Origin: an uncultured Oscillospiraceae bacterium
GTDB lineage: Bacteria; Bacillota; Clostridia; Oscillospirales; Oscillospiraceae
Direction of reading: 5' to 3'
Assembly: GCA_934646185.1 (NCBI GenBank)
Contig: CAKUEH010000023.1
Coordinates: 1-39,357, forward strand
DNA: 39,357 bases
In this document: positions 30,367 to 37,733 of the stretch, in pieces
Numbering within the stretch: the stretch's first letter is position 1
Layout of the letters: every line of letters begins with the position of its first letter
Position numbers and translations under genes: made by a program
Notes under the pieces: model-generated
Databases searched by the model: none
Told to the model about the DNA's origin: nothing
The model's input: the letters and a program-made list of their open reading frames with translations, nothing else

Positions 30367-31723
30367 CCAGAACCGGCGCTCCGCGCTGCAAGTCGTGGCG
30401 GACGCAGCCCGGAAGATCAAGGCGGCTGCCCGCATCGTGCGGGCGGCGCTTGCCGGTGGGCTGCATGGTGCGGCCATTGCCGCCGCGAAAGAAGCGCTGC
30501 CGACCATCGTGAAATTTGCCGTCGGTTTCGTCATTGCCGTCGTCGTGATCCCGATGTTCGTGATCTCCGCCATGCCGAATATGTTTTTCGGTTATGAAAC
30601 GTCCGAGAAGGACCCGCAGATCACCATGCGTGAGCAGGCGCTTTCCATCGGCGGCGCGTATCTGTCTCTGGAAGACTTCGAGAAAACGCAGCAGGACGCC
30701 ATCATCACCGGCGAGGCTGCTGCGTATGAGAATCAGGGCGTCACGATCGACGAGATCCGTGTGTCCAGCAAGTTTGATGAAGAAGATCTCTGCTGGTACA
30801 TCGCCATCAACTCCGTCGCGCACAAGCAGGACTTATCTGAAATGAAGCCGGAGGAGGTCCAGTCACTTCTGATCTCCAATCTCAAGCACACGACGCGGCT
30901 GGAATCCTCCGGCAACCAGACTGTCCTCCGTATTATCTTCCAGCCACTCGATAAAGACAAGCTCATGGATGATCTGGCGTTCGATGAGGATGCAAAAACG
31001 TGGGCAGGCGCACTGTTTGAGACGATCTATGAGAGCGACGCGCTGGGTAAATACAAAGACAAATTTGAAGCATACAAGCCAAATTACGCGGGCGATACCA
31101 GCTATACCGGTCCGGCGGAATCCGCCCCTGGCGGCAGTGGTGGCGGAGGTGGTGCGGAGAGCGGCGGCAGCGCCGACAATACCATTGATATCTCCGGTTT
31201 TACAAATCCGCGCACAAAAAACAACCATGATCTCGCCGCCTATGCGATACAGGCGTGGGAACACGGCTGGGGGTATGTGTGGGGGACGTTTGGAACCGTC
31301 CTGACGGAATCCATGCTCCAATATAAGCTGGAGCAGTATCCGGACATCGGCGCGTCGGAAGCCTTTATCCGCGAACACTGGCTAGGCCGCCGCACGACGG
31401 ACTGCGTTGGCCTTCTCAAAGGCTACGGCTGGCTGAATCCTGATACGCTGACCATTGACTACAATACGAACGGAATGCCGGATTATACCGCAGATCAGAT
31501 GTATGCCTCTGCCAAGGAAAATGGCACCGAGTACGGCGGCATGGACACGATGCCCGATATCGTTGGACTCGGTCTTTGGAAGCAGGGACACTGGGGCGTC
31601 TACGTCGGGAACGGCTATGCCATTGAAGCGATGGGAACCCAATACGGTGTCGTCCGCACGAAGGTAGAGGGGCGCGGCTGGCAGGGCTGGTGCAAGATCC
31701 CGTACATACAATATGACGACTAA
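30359..31723 (+). CDS. Conjugation-associated NlpC/P60-like cell-wall hydrolase
   Basis: A 454-residue protein with a basic cytoplasmic N-terminus, one membrane segment at about residues 48-70, an extracellular region (~80-240), a Gly/Ser linker (PGGSGGGGGAESGGS), and a C-terminal NlpC/P60-type domain from about 285. The catalytic Cys is probably 349 (RRTTDCVGLLKGYGW) and the His 411 (GHWGVYVGNGYAIEA). It should open peptidoglycan for the transfer apparatus, as VirB1/PrgK-type enzymes do. It resembles the CD1108-type mobile element proteins. The middle region may be a VirB8-like scaffold; this is a guess. The ATG follows GGAGG. Confidence 0.85.
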   Translation: MSDQNRRSALQVVADAARKIKAAARIVRAALAGGLHGAAIAAAKEALPTIVKFAVGFVIAVVVIPMFVISAMPNMFFGYETSEKDPQITMREQALSIGGAYLSLEDFEKTQQDAIITGEAAAYENQGVTIDEIRVSSKFDEEDLCWYIAINSVAHKQDLSEMKPEEVQSLLISNLKHTTRLESSGNQTVLRIIFQPLDKDKLMDDLAFDEDAKTWAGALFETIYESDALGKYKDKFEAYKPNYAGDTSYTGPAESAPGGSGGGGGAESGGSADNTIDISGFTNPRTKNNHDLAAYAIQAWEHGWGYVWGTFGTVLTESMLQYKLEQYPDIGASEAFIREHWLGRRTTDCVGLLKGYGWLNPDTLTIDYNTNGMPDYTADQMYASAKENGTEYGGMDTMPDIVGLGLWKQGHWGVYVGNGYAIEAMGTQYGVVRTKVEGRGWQGWCKIPYIQYDD

Positions 31724-31733
31724 AGGAGGGCTT

Positions 31734-32003
31734 ATGAAGGTCAGAAAATTCCGCATTCTCCGCCTACGGCACCATGTCAGCATGGTGGAGCTTGGCCGGG
31801 CCTGCGGCGTATCCGCGCAGCGCATCAGCGAGCTGGAGCTGAGCGAAAACAAACCGTCGGCGGAGACTGTACAGAAAATCCAGAGCGGCTTTGAAACGAT
31901 CATCGCCCAGCGCGGAGAAAAATTGGGCACGCTGCGGCAGGACTATGATTCCTGCAAAAATTCGCTGATGGAGCGTGTGGGAGAATACGAATATGAGCTA
32001 TGA
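31734..32003 (+). CDS. XRE-type helix-turn-helix regulator
   Basis: An 89-residue DNA-binding protein. The helix-turn-helix is MVELGRACGVSAQRISELEL (residues ~15-34), followed by ENKPSAETVQKI, the usual fourth helix of an XRE domain. The ATG at 31734 lies 5-6 bases after AGGAGG. It sits within the secretion operon between the hydrolase and PrgI-like genes and overlaps the latter by 11 bases. It probably senses or limits transfer-gene expression; its target sites are not visible. Confidence 0.85.
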   Translation: MKVRKFRILRLRHHVSMVELGRACGVSAQRISELELSENKPSAETVQKIQSGFETIIAQRGEKLGTLRQDYDSCKNSLMERVGEYEYEL

Positions 32004-32298
32004 AACCTACCATATTCCCGTAAATTTTACGGACGCGGGCAAGCTGTTCGGCGTGTTTGAAATTCGCAACGCGGTCGAAACCGTGCTGCTGTGCATCCCC
32101 ATTTTGTTTTTGTGCCTGGTGCTTCTGCCCCTGACGCTTATGCCGAAGATCATCGTCACAATGGCGATCCTCGTCCCTGTGGGCGGCTTTGCGCTCATTG
32201 GCATCGGCGGCGACAGTCTCACCAGATGGCTCAAGGCGTGGATAAACTGGCGCAAGCACCGGCGCATGATCTTTTACCGCGGGGAGGTGCGCCTATGA
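31993..32298 (+). CDS. PrgI family membrane protein
   Basis: A 101-residue protein with two membrane segments (about residues 26-43 and 47-65) and the PrgI family layout: an N-terminal IPVNFTDAGKLFGVFEIRN, two adjacent helices, and a basic C-terminus (WINWRKHRRMIFYRGEVRL). PrgI proteins are part of the inner-membrane platform of Gram-positive type IV secretion and normally precede the VirB4 ATPase gene. The ATG at 31993 has GGGAG upstream. Its stop overlaps the next start as ATGA. Confidence 0.85.
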   Translation: MSYETYHIPVNFTDAGKLFGVFEIRNAVETVLLCIPILFLCLVLLPLTLMPKIIVTMAILVPVGGFALIGIGGDSLTRWLKAWINWRKHRRMIFYRGEVRL

Positions 32299-32969
32299 GC
32301 ATGAAAGACGCCATTTTCGGCACTGCCGCGCCGACCAGTCACGGCGGCGCGACCTATCGTGACAGCATCCAGGCATGGCTGCCGGTCAAGAACATCATTG
32401 GCGGCGTGGTCATCACAAAAGACAATCGGTTTATCAAAATTCTTGAGGTACTGCCCGTCAATTTCTACCTCAAATCACCATCCGACCAGCAGAACATCAT
32501 CACGTCCTACGCTGCGTATCTGAAAATTGCGCCGGACAGCATGAGCTGCGAGGTGCGCACGCTCCCGCCGGACACGAGTGAATACGTCGAGCAGATGCGC
32601 CAGTTCCAGAAAACCGAGGAAAGTGAAAATTGCCGCGCGGAGATCGAGGACAATATTGAGAAGATCGGTCTCGGCATTGCAAGCGAGTCTATTCGGCACC
32701 GATTCTTTCTTGTGTTCCAGTACGAAGCCAAAATGCGCGCCAAGCGCAATACCGTCAAAGGCATCATCCAGCGCCTGAACGAAGAAGCGGACACGGCCCG
32801 GCGGTATCTGGATATCTGTGAGCTGGAGGTCTTAGAGCCGCGCTACACGGACGATTTTGTGCTGAAGCTCCTGTATGAACTTATCAACAAGGGCACGAGC
32901 CTGCGCGTCAAGCTCCCGGAGGGCGTGTTTGACATGACAACGGAGGTGCATGGGGTGTATGGAGAATAA
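32295..32969 (+). CDS. VirB4 N-terminal-domain-like conjugation protein
   Basis: A 224-residue protein that begins MKDAIFGTAAPTSHGGATYRD after two residues and continues NRFIKILEVLPVNFYLKSP. That pattern, and the later long helix with RAKRNTVKGIIQRLNEE, are like the N-terminal, non-ATPase domain of VirB4/TrsE-type proteins (or a TrsD-type protein). There is no Walker motif. It is coupled to prgI through ATGA. The natural next gene would be the VirB4 ATPase, which begins 1.85 kb away; an opposite-strand cassette lies between. Confidence 0.7.
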   Translation: MSMKDAIFGTAAPTSHGGATYRDSIQAWLPVKNIIGGVVITKDNRFIKILEVLPVNFYLKSPSDQQNIITSYAAYLKIAPDSMSCEVRTLPPDTSEYVEQMRQFQKTEESENCRAEIEDNIEKIGLGIASESIRHRFFLVFQYEAKMRAKRNTVKGIIQRLNEEADTARRYLDICELEVLEPRYTDDFVLKLLYELINKGTSLRVKLPEGVFDMTTEVHGVYGE

Positions 32970-33037
32970 AAGGAAAAGGAGGAGCGGACGCATCCGTTCC
33001 TCAAAAACGAGTAAATCTTCCACTGATCAAACTTATA

Positions 33038-33802
33038 TCAGTGCTTATATTCTATGCCAATAGCATCAAATTCTGTACGAATTTTTTCTTTCCAGCCACC
33101 ATACTCATCTGCTTCTATGTAGATACACCCATCCAAGTCACCGGGGCGCTCTAAATCTTTTTCACAGAGCATAATTACCTTTTCACTGCCAAGAAGTCCA
33201 AGAAAAAGCCCTGCTTCAAAAACGACATTCTGCCTTGCGCGCGGTCTCAAATTGTCTGTATCATCTTTTAGACTGCCAATATCATCGGACGTGAAGAGAA
33301 CAATTGCACAATCAACGCCAGAATATCTTTTGATTTTCCCCAATATGGACGTGATGCCCATATTCGCCTGCTCATGCAGAATTACCGGTTCAATTTCAAT
33401 TTTTCTTAACCAATCCGCGAGCTGGTATTTAAGTGCATCGTTATGCCCATGTACAATAAAAACTTTATTATTCATAACAGTCTCCGACCCTTTATTTTGT
33501 GTTTCTTCTGTGAGAAGCGGTTCCATCTCCTTGAAACTTATTGCCTCGTCAAGCAATGATAGAAAAGCATTGTGCTTATTGTGATTAAATTGCTCATCAG
33601 TAATGCTTCCATACGCTACATCAGCAACGCCTTTAACACCTAAGCCACTGGCGATATGCCTAGCTTTACGCGTGAAGTGGTCATCATTTCCAAAGATACG
33701 CTCGAATAGAGAAACAAATGTTGTTTCGTAATTGATTTCAGAAAATTCGGAATATGTTAAAAGCTTGTCTCTAAACTTAGTCAGCAACGCAATTTGATTC
33801 AT
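33038..33802 (-). CDS. TIR-like (CAP12/Pycsar effector type) nucleotide-binding protein
   Basis: A 254-residue protein. Residues ~112-250 form a TIR-like domain of the PF10137 type: KVFIVHGHNDALKYQLADWL (113-132), ITSILGKIKRYSGVDCAIVL and the signature RARQNVVFEAGLFLG (188-202), with Glu196 as candidate catalytic residue. Known proteins with this domain are effectors in anti-phage systems such as CBASS and Pycsar, where activated TIR domains degrade NAD. The first ~110 residues are a different domain (KARHIASGLGVKGVADVAYG) that may sense a trigger. No cyclase gene is next to it. Base composition is clearly more AT-rich than the neighbours. The ATG at 33800-33802 follows GAGGT. Confidence 0.85.
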   Translation of the reverse strand: MNQIALLTKFRDKLLTYSEFSEINYETTFVSLFERIFGNDDHFTRKARHIASGLGVKGVADVAYGSITDEQFNHNKHNAFLSLLDEAISFKEMEPLLTEETQNKGSETVMNNKVFIVHGHNDALKYQLADWLRKIEIEPVILHEQANMGITSILGKIKRYSGVDCAIVLFTSDDIGSLKDDTDNLRPRARQNVVFEAGLFLGLLGSEKVIMLCEKDLERPGDLDGCIYIEADEYGGWKEKIRTEFDAIGIEYKH

Positions 33803-33855
33803 CCGCTTACCTCACCTATTTTTCGTCAAAACTTTGGTTTTCTTCTCGTACTGTA

Positions 33856-34059
33856 TCACTTGTGCATTTCTTCCAGATATAACCCGAAAACATAGTTCGG
33901 CGACTGACCGTAAAGCCCAGTCTCATCATCGGCAAAGGACGCACCAGTTGCTGATGAATAGAAGGCTTTCAGAGCCTCATCCTCACTCAAATGGTCATGC
34001 GTCATAATTTTCCGGATAATCTCCGGCAAAATGGTTGCGCGTGTTGTGCTGTGATTCAT
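33856..34059 (-). CDS. Small partner protein of the DUF3990 module
   Basis: A 67-residue hypothetical protein (MNHSTTRATILPEIIRKI...) with a mostly helical look and the string GASFADDETGLYGQSPNYVF, which I recall from small genes next to DUF3990 genes. Its ATG at 34057-34059 overlaps the DUF3990 stop codon as ATGA and has GGGAG 9 bases upstream. The TIR gene follows after 53 bases, so the two may share a transcript. Function unknown; an antitoxin or adaptor is possible. Confidence 0.7.
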   Translation of the reverse strand: MNHSTTRATILPEIIRKIMTHDHLSEDEALKAFYSSATGASFADDETGLYGQSPNYVFGLYLEEMHK

Positions 34060-34565
34060 GGTTTCACACTCCCACAGATATAGCTGTTCTGAAAATAAAG
34101 CGTGCGCAGAGCCGCTTCCGTGCAAAACGCGATTTGATTGTTGATCTGCTCAAACCTCAGCCGCTCGATGGCATCCTCTTTACGCATAATCCCCTGCATG
34201 ACGTAGGATACCGTTTCGCCGACATTGTCGTTTGCAATTTTGCCCTCGACAATGTCATAGCCGTGAGAATAGTCTGTCTGGCTGCGGCAGGTAACGACCA
34301 GATCCAGCCATTCCATGCTCGCACCGTCAAACTGCAAAAACTGAAGCTGCTTTGCGGCATCTGCGTTCCATTCGTACACGCTGACAATGGGCTGTACTTC
34401 CGTTTTTGTACGGCGGCTCTCGATCATGGCGCGGCGTCTGGCCCAACGTTCGGCCTGCGCCTGAATATCCGTGGTATAGAATGCGAAACCAAAGTCACGA
34501 CCGATTTCAGATTTGAGAATACGCGGCTGCGAAACCTCCATTGTGCTTCCGTGATACAAAATCAT
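34056..34565 (-). CDS. DUF3990 family protein, possible ADP-ribosyltransferase-like toxin
   Basis: A 169-residue protein matching the DUF3990 pattern: MILYHGSTMEVSQPRILKS (with His5), then DFGFAFYTTDIQAQAERWA (with Tyr30). The spacing of an early YHGS and a following FYTT-x-x-x-Q-A is like H-Y-x type ADP-ribosyltransferases, and I recall that the family is placed in that clan; the third catalytic residue is not clear. It is coupled on both sides by ATGA overlaps to two small genes, a typical toxin-antitoxin arrangement. Target unknown. Confidence 0.75.
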   Translation of the reverse strand: MILYHGSTMEVSQPRILKSEIGRDFGFAFYTTDIQAQAERWARRRAMIESRRTKTEVQPIVSVYEWNADAAKQLQFLQFDGASMEWLDLVVTCRSQTDYSHGYDIVEGKIANDNVGETVSYVMQGIMRKEDAIERLRFEQINNQIAFCTEAALRTLYFQNSYICGSVKP

Positions 34566-34759
34566 GCCGCGCCCTCCAGATACCGATCAAAAAACTGCAT
34601 CAGGTATTCCATGCTCATGCCGTGCAAATCTTCATAATCTTCGTCGAGCAGTTTCAGAAGTCCCGTTTGTTCAAATAGTGCGCAAACTTCGTTGCTGGGC
34701 CGCCCGATATGCGCGGCATAGAATTCAATGCAAAACGCTTTGAAGGATAATGTACTCAT
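34562..34759 (-). CDS. DUF3791-like small protein
   Basis: A 65-residue protein with the DUF3791 pattern: FKAFCIEFYAAHIGRPSNEV, LFEQTGLLKLL, then DYEDLHGMSMEYLMQFFD. DUF3791 genes commonly stand directly upstream of DUF3990 genes, as here (4-base overlap). If the pair is a toxin-antitoxin system this would be the antitoxin. The ATG at 34757-34759 follows AAAGGGG, and the promoter at 34782-34809 drives it. It is the first gene of the cassette. Confidence 0.7.
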   Translation of the reverse strand: MSTLSFKAFCIEFYAAHIGRPSNEVCALFEQTGLLKLLDEDYEDLHGMSMEYLMQFFDRYLEGAA

Positions 34760-34781
34760 ACAGACGCCCCTTTCTGATTTT

Positions 34782-34809
34782 ATTATATCCAAAACCCAAA
34801 TAATTTCAA
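34782..34809 (-). promoter_or_regulatory. Promoter of the cargo cassette
   Basis: TTGAAA (34804-34809) and a perfect TATAAT (34782-34787) are 16 bases apart on the minus strand. The -35 touches the ribosome site of the VirB4 ATPase gene on the other strand, so the two transcription units are tightly back to back. Confidence 0.8.
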
Positions 34810-34823
34810 GGAGTGTGATCCAC

Positions 34824-36782
34824 TTGAAAAAGAACCGCAAGAACAAAAACGCCCCGCCGCCCGGCTTGCCGCCAGAGACAGAGCCACCCATCGAGGAACA
34901 GCCGAAGAAGCAGCCGTTTCTCAAGCGTCTGCTGTTCGGCGAGGAAACGCCGGACCTGAGCGAGCTGGAAGCAGGCTCAACGACGATTCTGGACATTCTC
35001 TCGCCCACGAGCGTAGACACCAAAAGCCGGGACTACATTGTAGTGGACGGCATTTTTCATGCCTATCTTTACATCACGGGCTACGGCTATTCCACGACCG
35101 TCGGCGCAAGCTGGCTGGCGCCGCTGGTCGAGGCCGGTGAGGGCGTCAGCATTTCGTTCCACTTTGACAAGCAATCCAAAGAAAAAATCCTGGCGAAAAT
35201 TTCGCAGCAGACCATGATGAACCGCAGCCGGATGCGCGATGTTGCGGACACCCGGCAGGACTTTGAGGAGCTGGACAGCGCCATTGCGTCCGGTATGTAC
35301 TTAAAGGACGTGATGAACCGGCAGGGCGAGGATTTTTACTATATGCACACGCTCATCGAGGTCACGGCCGGTGATCCTGAAACACTGGAGCATCGCGTTA
35401 CGGCGGTCGAAAAGCTCTGCGTCTCTGTGGACATGATCGCCCGGCGCTGCGAATACAAGCAGGAGCAGGCGTTTTTATCCATGCTGCCGATTTTATACCT
35501 CGACCCGGATATTGAACGTAAATCGCGCCGCAATGCGCTCACCAGCGGCGTGGCGGCGGCGTTCCCATTCGCGTCCTATGAGTTATCCGACCGCAACGGC
35601 ATCTTTCTTGGCCTCAATATGTACAACCGTTCGCCAGTCTTTCTGAACCCCTATGATGACTATAAATATACGAACGGCAACATCTGGATCGGCGGCTCGT
35701 CTGGTGCAGGCAAGACGTTCACACTCCAATGCGTCGGCGGTCGTCTGCGGCAGCAGGGCAAGCGTGTCATTTACATTATCCCGAAGAAAGGGCACGAATT
35801 CCGCCCGCGATGTGAGCAGCTTGGCGGATTGTATCTGCGTATGTCTCCATCCTCACCGGACTGTCCCAATATCATGGCCATCCGCAGAAAGTCCCTTGAC
35901 ACCTATGCGGGTCTCAAGGGACTTGCCTCCCGTGATGATTCCGTGCTGGCAGATAAAATTTCGCGGCTTATCATCTGGTACAGCCTGCAAAAGCGCGACC
36001 TCAGCGATGAGGATCGGAACTATCTGGATACATCGCTGGTCGAGTGCTACCGGCGATACGGCATCACATTTGACAATGCCTCTGTGCTGAACGAAGACGG
36101 GAACTTCTGCGAAATGCCTGTGCTTGCAGACTGGTACGACGTGCTGCAAAGCAGCGCGGACACAAAGCATCTTGCCGTCGTGCTGGCGCGGTATGTGACC
36201 GGCTCGGCCTCGGCCATGGGCAGCCGGAACGAGATCAATCTCGACAACAAATATATCGTCATTGACACGTCGGGTATACCCGACGATCTGCTTCTGCCCG
36301 GTATCTTCTGGGCGACGGACATTGCAAACGACCTCATCTCCGGCGCAGGCGGACACCTCTCCGCGCTCATCTCAGACGAACTATGGTCGCTGGTCGGTGC
36401 AAACTCCAATCCGCTGGCGGCGGGATATATTCAGGAAATGGTCAAGACCATCCGCGGCCTCGGCGGTATTGCCATCACATCCACACAGGGTATGCAGGAT
36501 CTGTTCTCGCTGGATAACGGCAAATACGGCAAAGGCATTCTGGATTCCAGCCGTATCAAGATCGTCATGCAGATGGAGGAACAGGAAGCACGGCTGATTC
36601 AGAATGTACTCAATCTATCCGAAGAAGAAGTCCGTCAGATCACAAGATTCCGCCGCGGCGAAGGGCTTCTTTGCATCGGCTATAACCATGTGCCCATTGC
36701 GTTCTACGCGACGCAGAAGGAATACGACGCCATTACAACATCCCCAACAGATTTGCTGAACAGAAAGGAACGAGAAGTATGA
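34824..36782 (+). CDS. VirB4-like conjugative transfer ATPase
   Basis: A 652-residue ATPase that powers the type IV secretion system. Walker A is GSSGAGKTFTLQ at residues 291-302, and Walker B is SALISDELWSLVG at about 510-523, followed by the IRGLGGIAITSTQGMQD motif. The N-terminus is basic and Pro-rich (MKKNRKNKNAPPPGLPPE). The likely start is TTG at 34824-34826 with AAGGAG upstream; the frame's earlier ATG lies in antisense DUF3791 sequence. The short N-terminal region before the ATPase domain agrees with a separate VirB4-N-like protein being encoded upstream. It overlaps the next gene by 4 bases. Confidence 0.92.
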   Translation: MKKNRKNKNAPPPGLPPETEPPIEEQPKKQPFLKRLLFGEETPDLSELEAGSTTILDILSPTSVDTKSRDYIVVDGIFHAYLYITGYGYSTTVGASWLAPLVEAGEGVSISFHFDKQSKEKILAKISQQTMMNRSRMRDVADTRQDFEELDSAIASGMYLKDVMNRQGEDFYYMHTLIEVTAGDPETLEHRVTAVEKLCVSVDMIARRCEYKQEQAFLSMLPILYLDPDIERKSRRNALTSGVAAAFPFASYELSDRNGIFLGLNMYNRSPVFLNPYDDYKYTNGNIWIGGSSGAGKTFTLQCVGGRLRQQGKRVIYIIPKKGHEFRPRCEQLGGLYLRMSPSSPDCPNIMAIRRKSLDTYAGLKGLASRDDSVLADKISRLIIWYSLQKRDLSDEDRNYLDTSLVECYRRYGITFDNASVLNEDGNFCEMPVLADWYDVLQSSADTKHLAVVLARYVTGSASAMGSRNEINLDNKYIVIDTSGIPDDLLLPGIFWATDIANDLISGAGGHLSALISDELWSLVGANSNPLAAGYIQEMVKTIRGLGGIAITSTQGMQDLFSLDNGKYGKGILDSSRIKIVMQMEEQEARLIQNVLNLSEEEVRQITRFRRGEGLLCIGYNHVPIAFYATQKEYDAITTSPTDLLNRKEREV

Positions 36783-37510
36783 ACGAAGAACGCTTTGCAA
36801 AGGAAATGAAGAAGATCCAGTCGGTCGTCAGCCGGGCTTTGCAGAAGGCCAATACGCTGACAGCACTTGCGGACGGCGGCAAAATGAGCCGCGAGAAATT
36901 GCAGCTCACATTAGAAGAAACTGCATATTTCTTCGAGTCCGCGACCCTCTATCTGCGCGCCCTCTGCGAAACGCAGATGCCGGGCGTTGGCGGATACGGG
37001 CGGCGTGATGGGTTGGAGTTCCAGCTCCCATCCGGGCACATCGAGATCGCGGGCGCGGGCTGGGTACATATGCAGCTCGATACGCTCCTGCCGCATTGCA
37101 GGTATATGCCCGCGACGTGGCTGACGGACACGGTGCGGCAGCTCCTGACCGCGTATATGCAGCACACAAACTTCCGGCTGCATTTCAAGCAGATGCTCCT
37201 TGTCATTGATGAGCACAGCAACGTGGATGGCCGGCACGTATTCGATCAGGACAACAAGGGGTGGAAAGCTGTGAGCAATGCGCTCAAGGGTCTGGTCATT
37301 GACGATGACGACCAGTACCATCTGTCCGTCCACATGATGTCCAGCCGCAGCGCGGAAAACGTATGCCACATCAGTCTGGTGCTTCCGGAATCCGCAGAGG
37401 AGTTTTTCCAATTCCATCAGAAAGGCATTGCGTACAGTCCCTTGGAGCCATCCGTAATGGTCAATTTTTCGCTGGTTTCGGAGGCATCATCTGTACCGGC
37501 GATCTGCTGA
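36779..37510 (+). CDS. Conserved conjugative-element protein of unknown function
   Basis: A 243-residue soluble protein without a signal peptide or membrane segment. It begins with a helical part (ERFAKEMKKIQSVVSRAL...) and has a central region with HFKQMLLVIDEHSNVDGRH and VIDDDDQYHLSVHMMSS. I recall similar proteins (DUF6100-like) in Clostridia conjugative elements, next to the VirB4 gene, but cannot assign a role. The ATG overlaps the VirB4 stop as ATGA, so it is translated with it. Confidence 0.7.
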   Translation: MNEERFAKEMKKIQSVVSRALQKANTLTALADGGKMSREKLQLTLEETAYFFESATLYLRALCETQMPGVGGYGRRDGLEFQLPSGHIEIAGAGWVHMQLDTLLPHCRYMPATWLTDTVRQLLTAYMQHTNFRLHFKQMLLVIDEHSNVDGRHVFDQDNKGWKAVSNALKGLVIDDDDQYHLSVHMMSSRSAENVCHISLVLPESAEEFFQFHQKGIAYSPLEPSVMVNFSLVSEASSVPAIC

Positions 37511-37553
37511 TGGCTTGGAGCAGCAAAAGGTCCTTATCAATCAAAGGATTTTT

Positions 37554-37733
37554 ATGTGCCGACCCATCACGAGCCGTGAGAAAAGCTGTCATCTACGCAA
37601 ACCCATCACACGCGGCAGGAAAAACAGGCGTGTTTGCCGAAACTGTGATTGCGCCGGAAGCGGCGCAAGAACGTTTTCGGCAAACCGCAGGAAAGGAAGA
37701 TTGAGGAAGCTACATGATGCTCAGTCAACGTGA
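37554..37733 (+). CDS. Small basic cysteine-rich protein (possible zinc-binding)
   Basis: A 59-residue frame, starting at the ATG 5 bases after AAAGGA, encodes MCRPITSREKSCHLRKPITR and continues RVCRNCDC. It has six cysteines, a duplicated PIT-x-x-K/R motif and many Arg/Lys, which suits a small nucleic-acid-binding zinc knuckle. Its end overlaps the next gene by 20 bases. A competing frame (37510-37704, 64 residues) starts at the preceding gene's stop codon and has no cysteine pattern; I judge the cysteine-rich frame more likely, but only moderately. Confidence 0.45.
   Translation: MCRPITSREKSCHLRKPITRGRKNRRVCRNCDCAGSGARTFSANRRKGRLRKLHDAQST

Larger units (their letters stand above)
32970..34810 (-). 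other. Inserted cargo cassette in the transfer operon
   Basis: The segment between the VirB4-N-like gene and the VirB4 ATPase is the only minus-strand block in the element. It carries four genes in one direction, its own promoter at the right end, and an AT-rich left part. The plus-strand sequence just before it (32958-32990) codes a basic string MENKRKRRSGRIRSSKT that resembles the start of the ATPase (MKKNRKNKN), as if the original start had been displaced. I see no transposase, integrase or clear terminal repeats, so the insertion mechanism is unknown. Confidence 0.55.

Noticed and set aside
33021..33043. Hairpin CACTGAT/ATCAGTG at the end of the TIR gene as terminator
   Set aside because: The stem is only 7 bp, overlaps the stop codon and has no T-run on the minus strand.
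37510..37704. A 64-residue frame beginning at the stop codon of the preceding gene
   Set aside because: No ribosome site and no recognisable pattern; the overlapping cysteine-rich frame has a better start. Kept only as an alternative.
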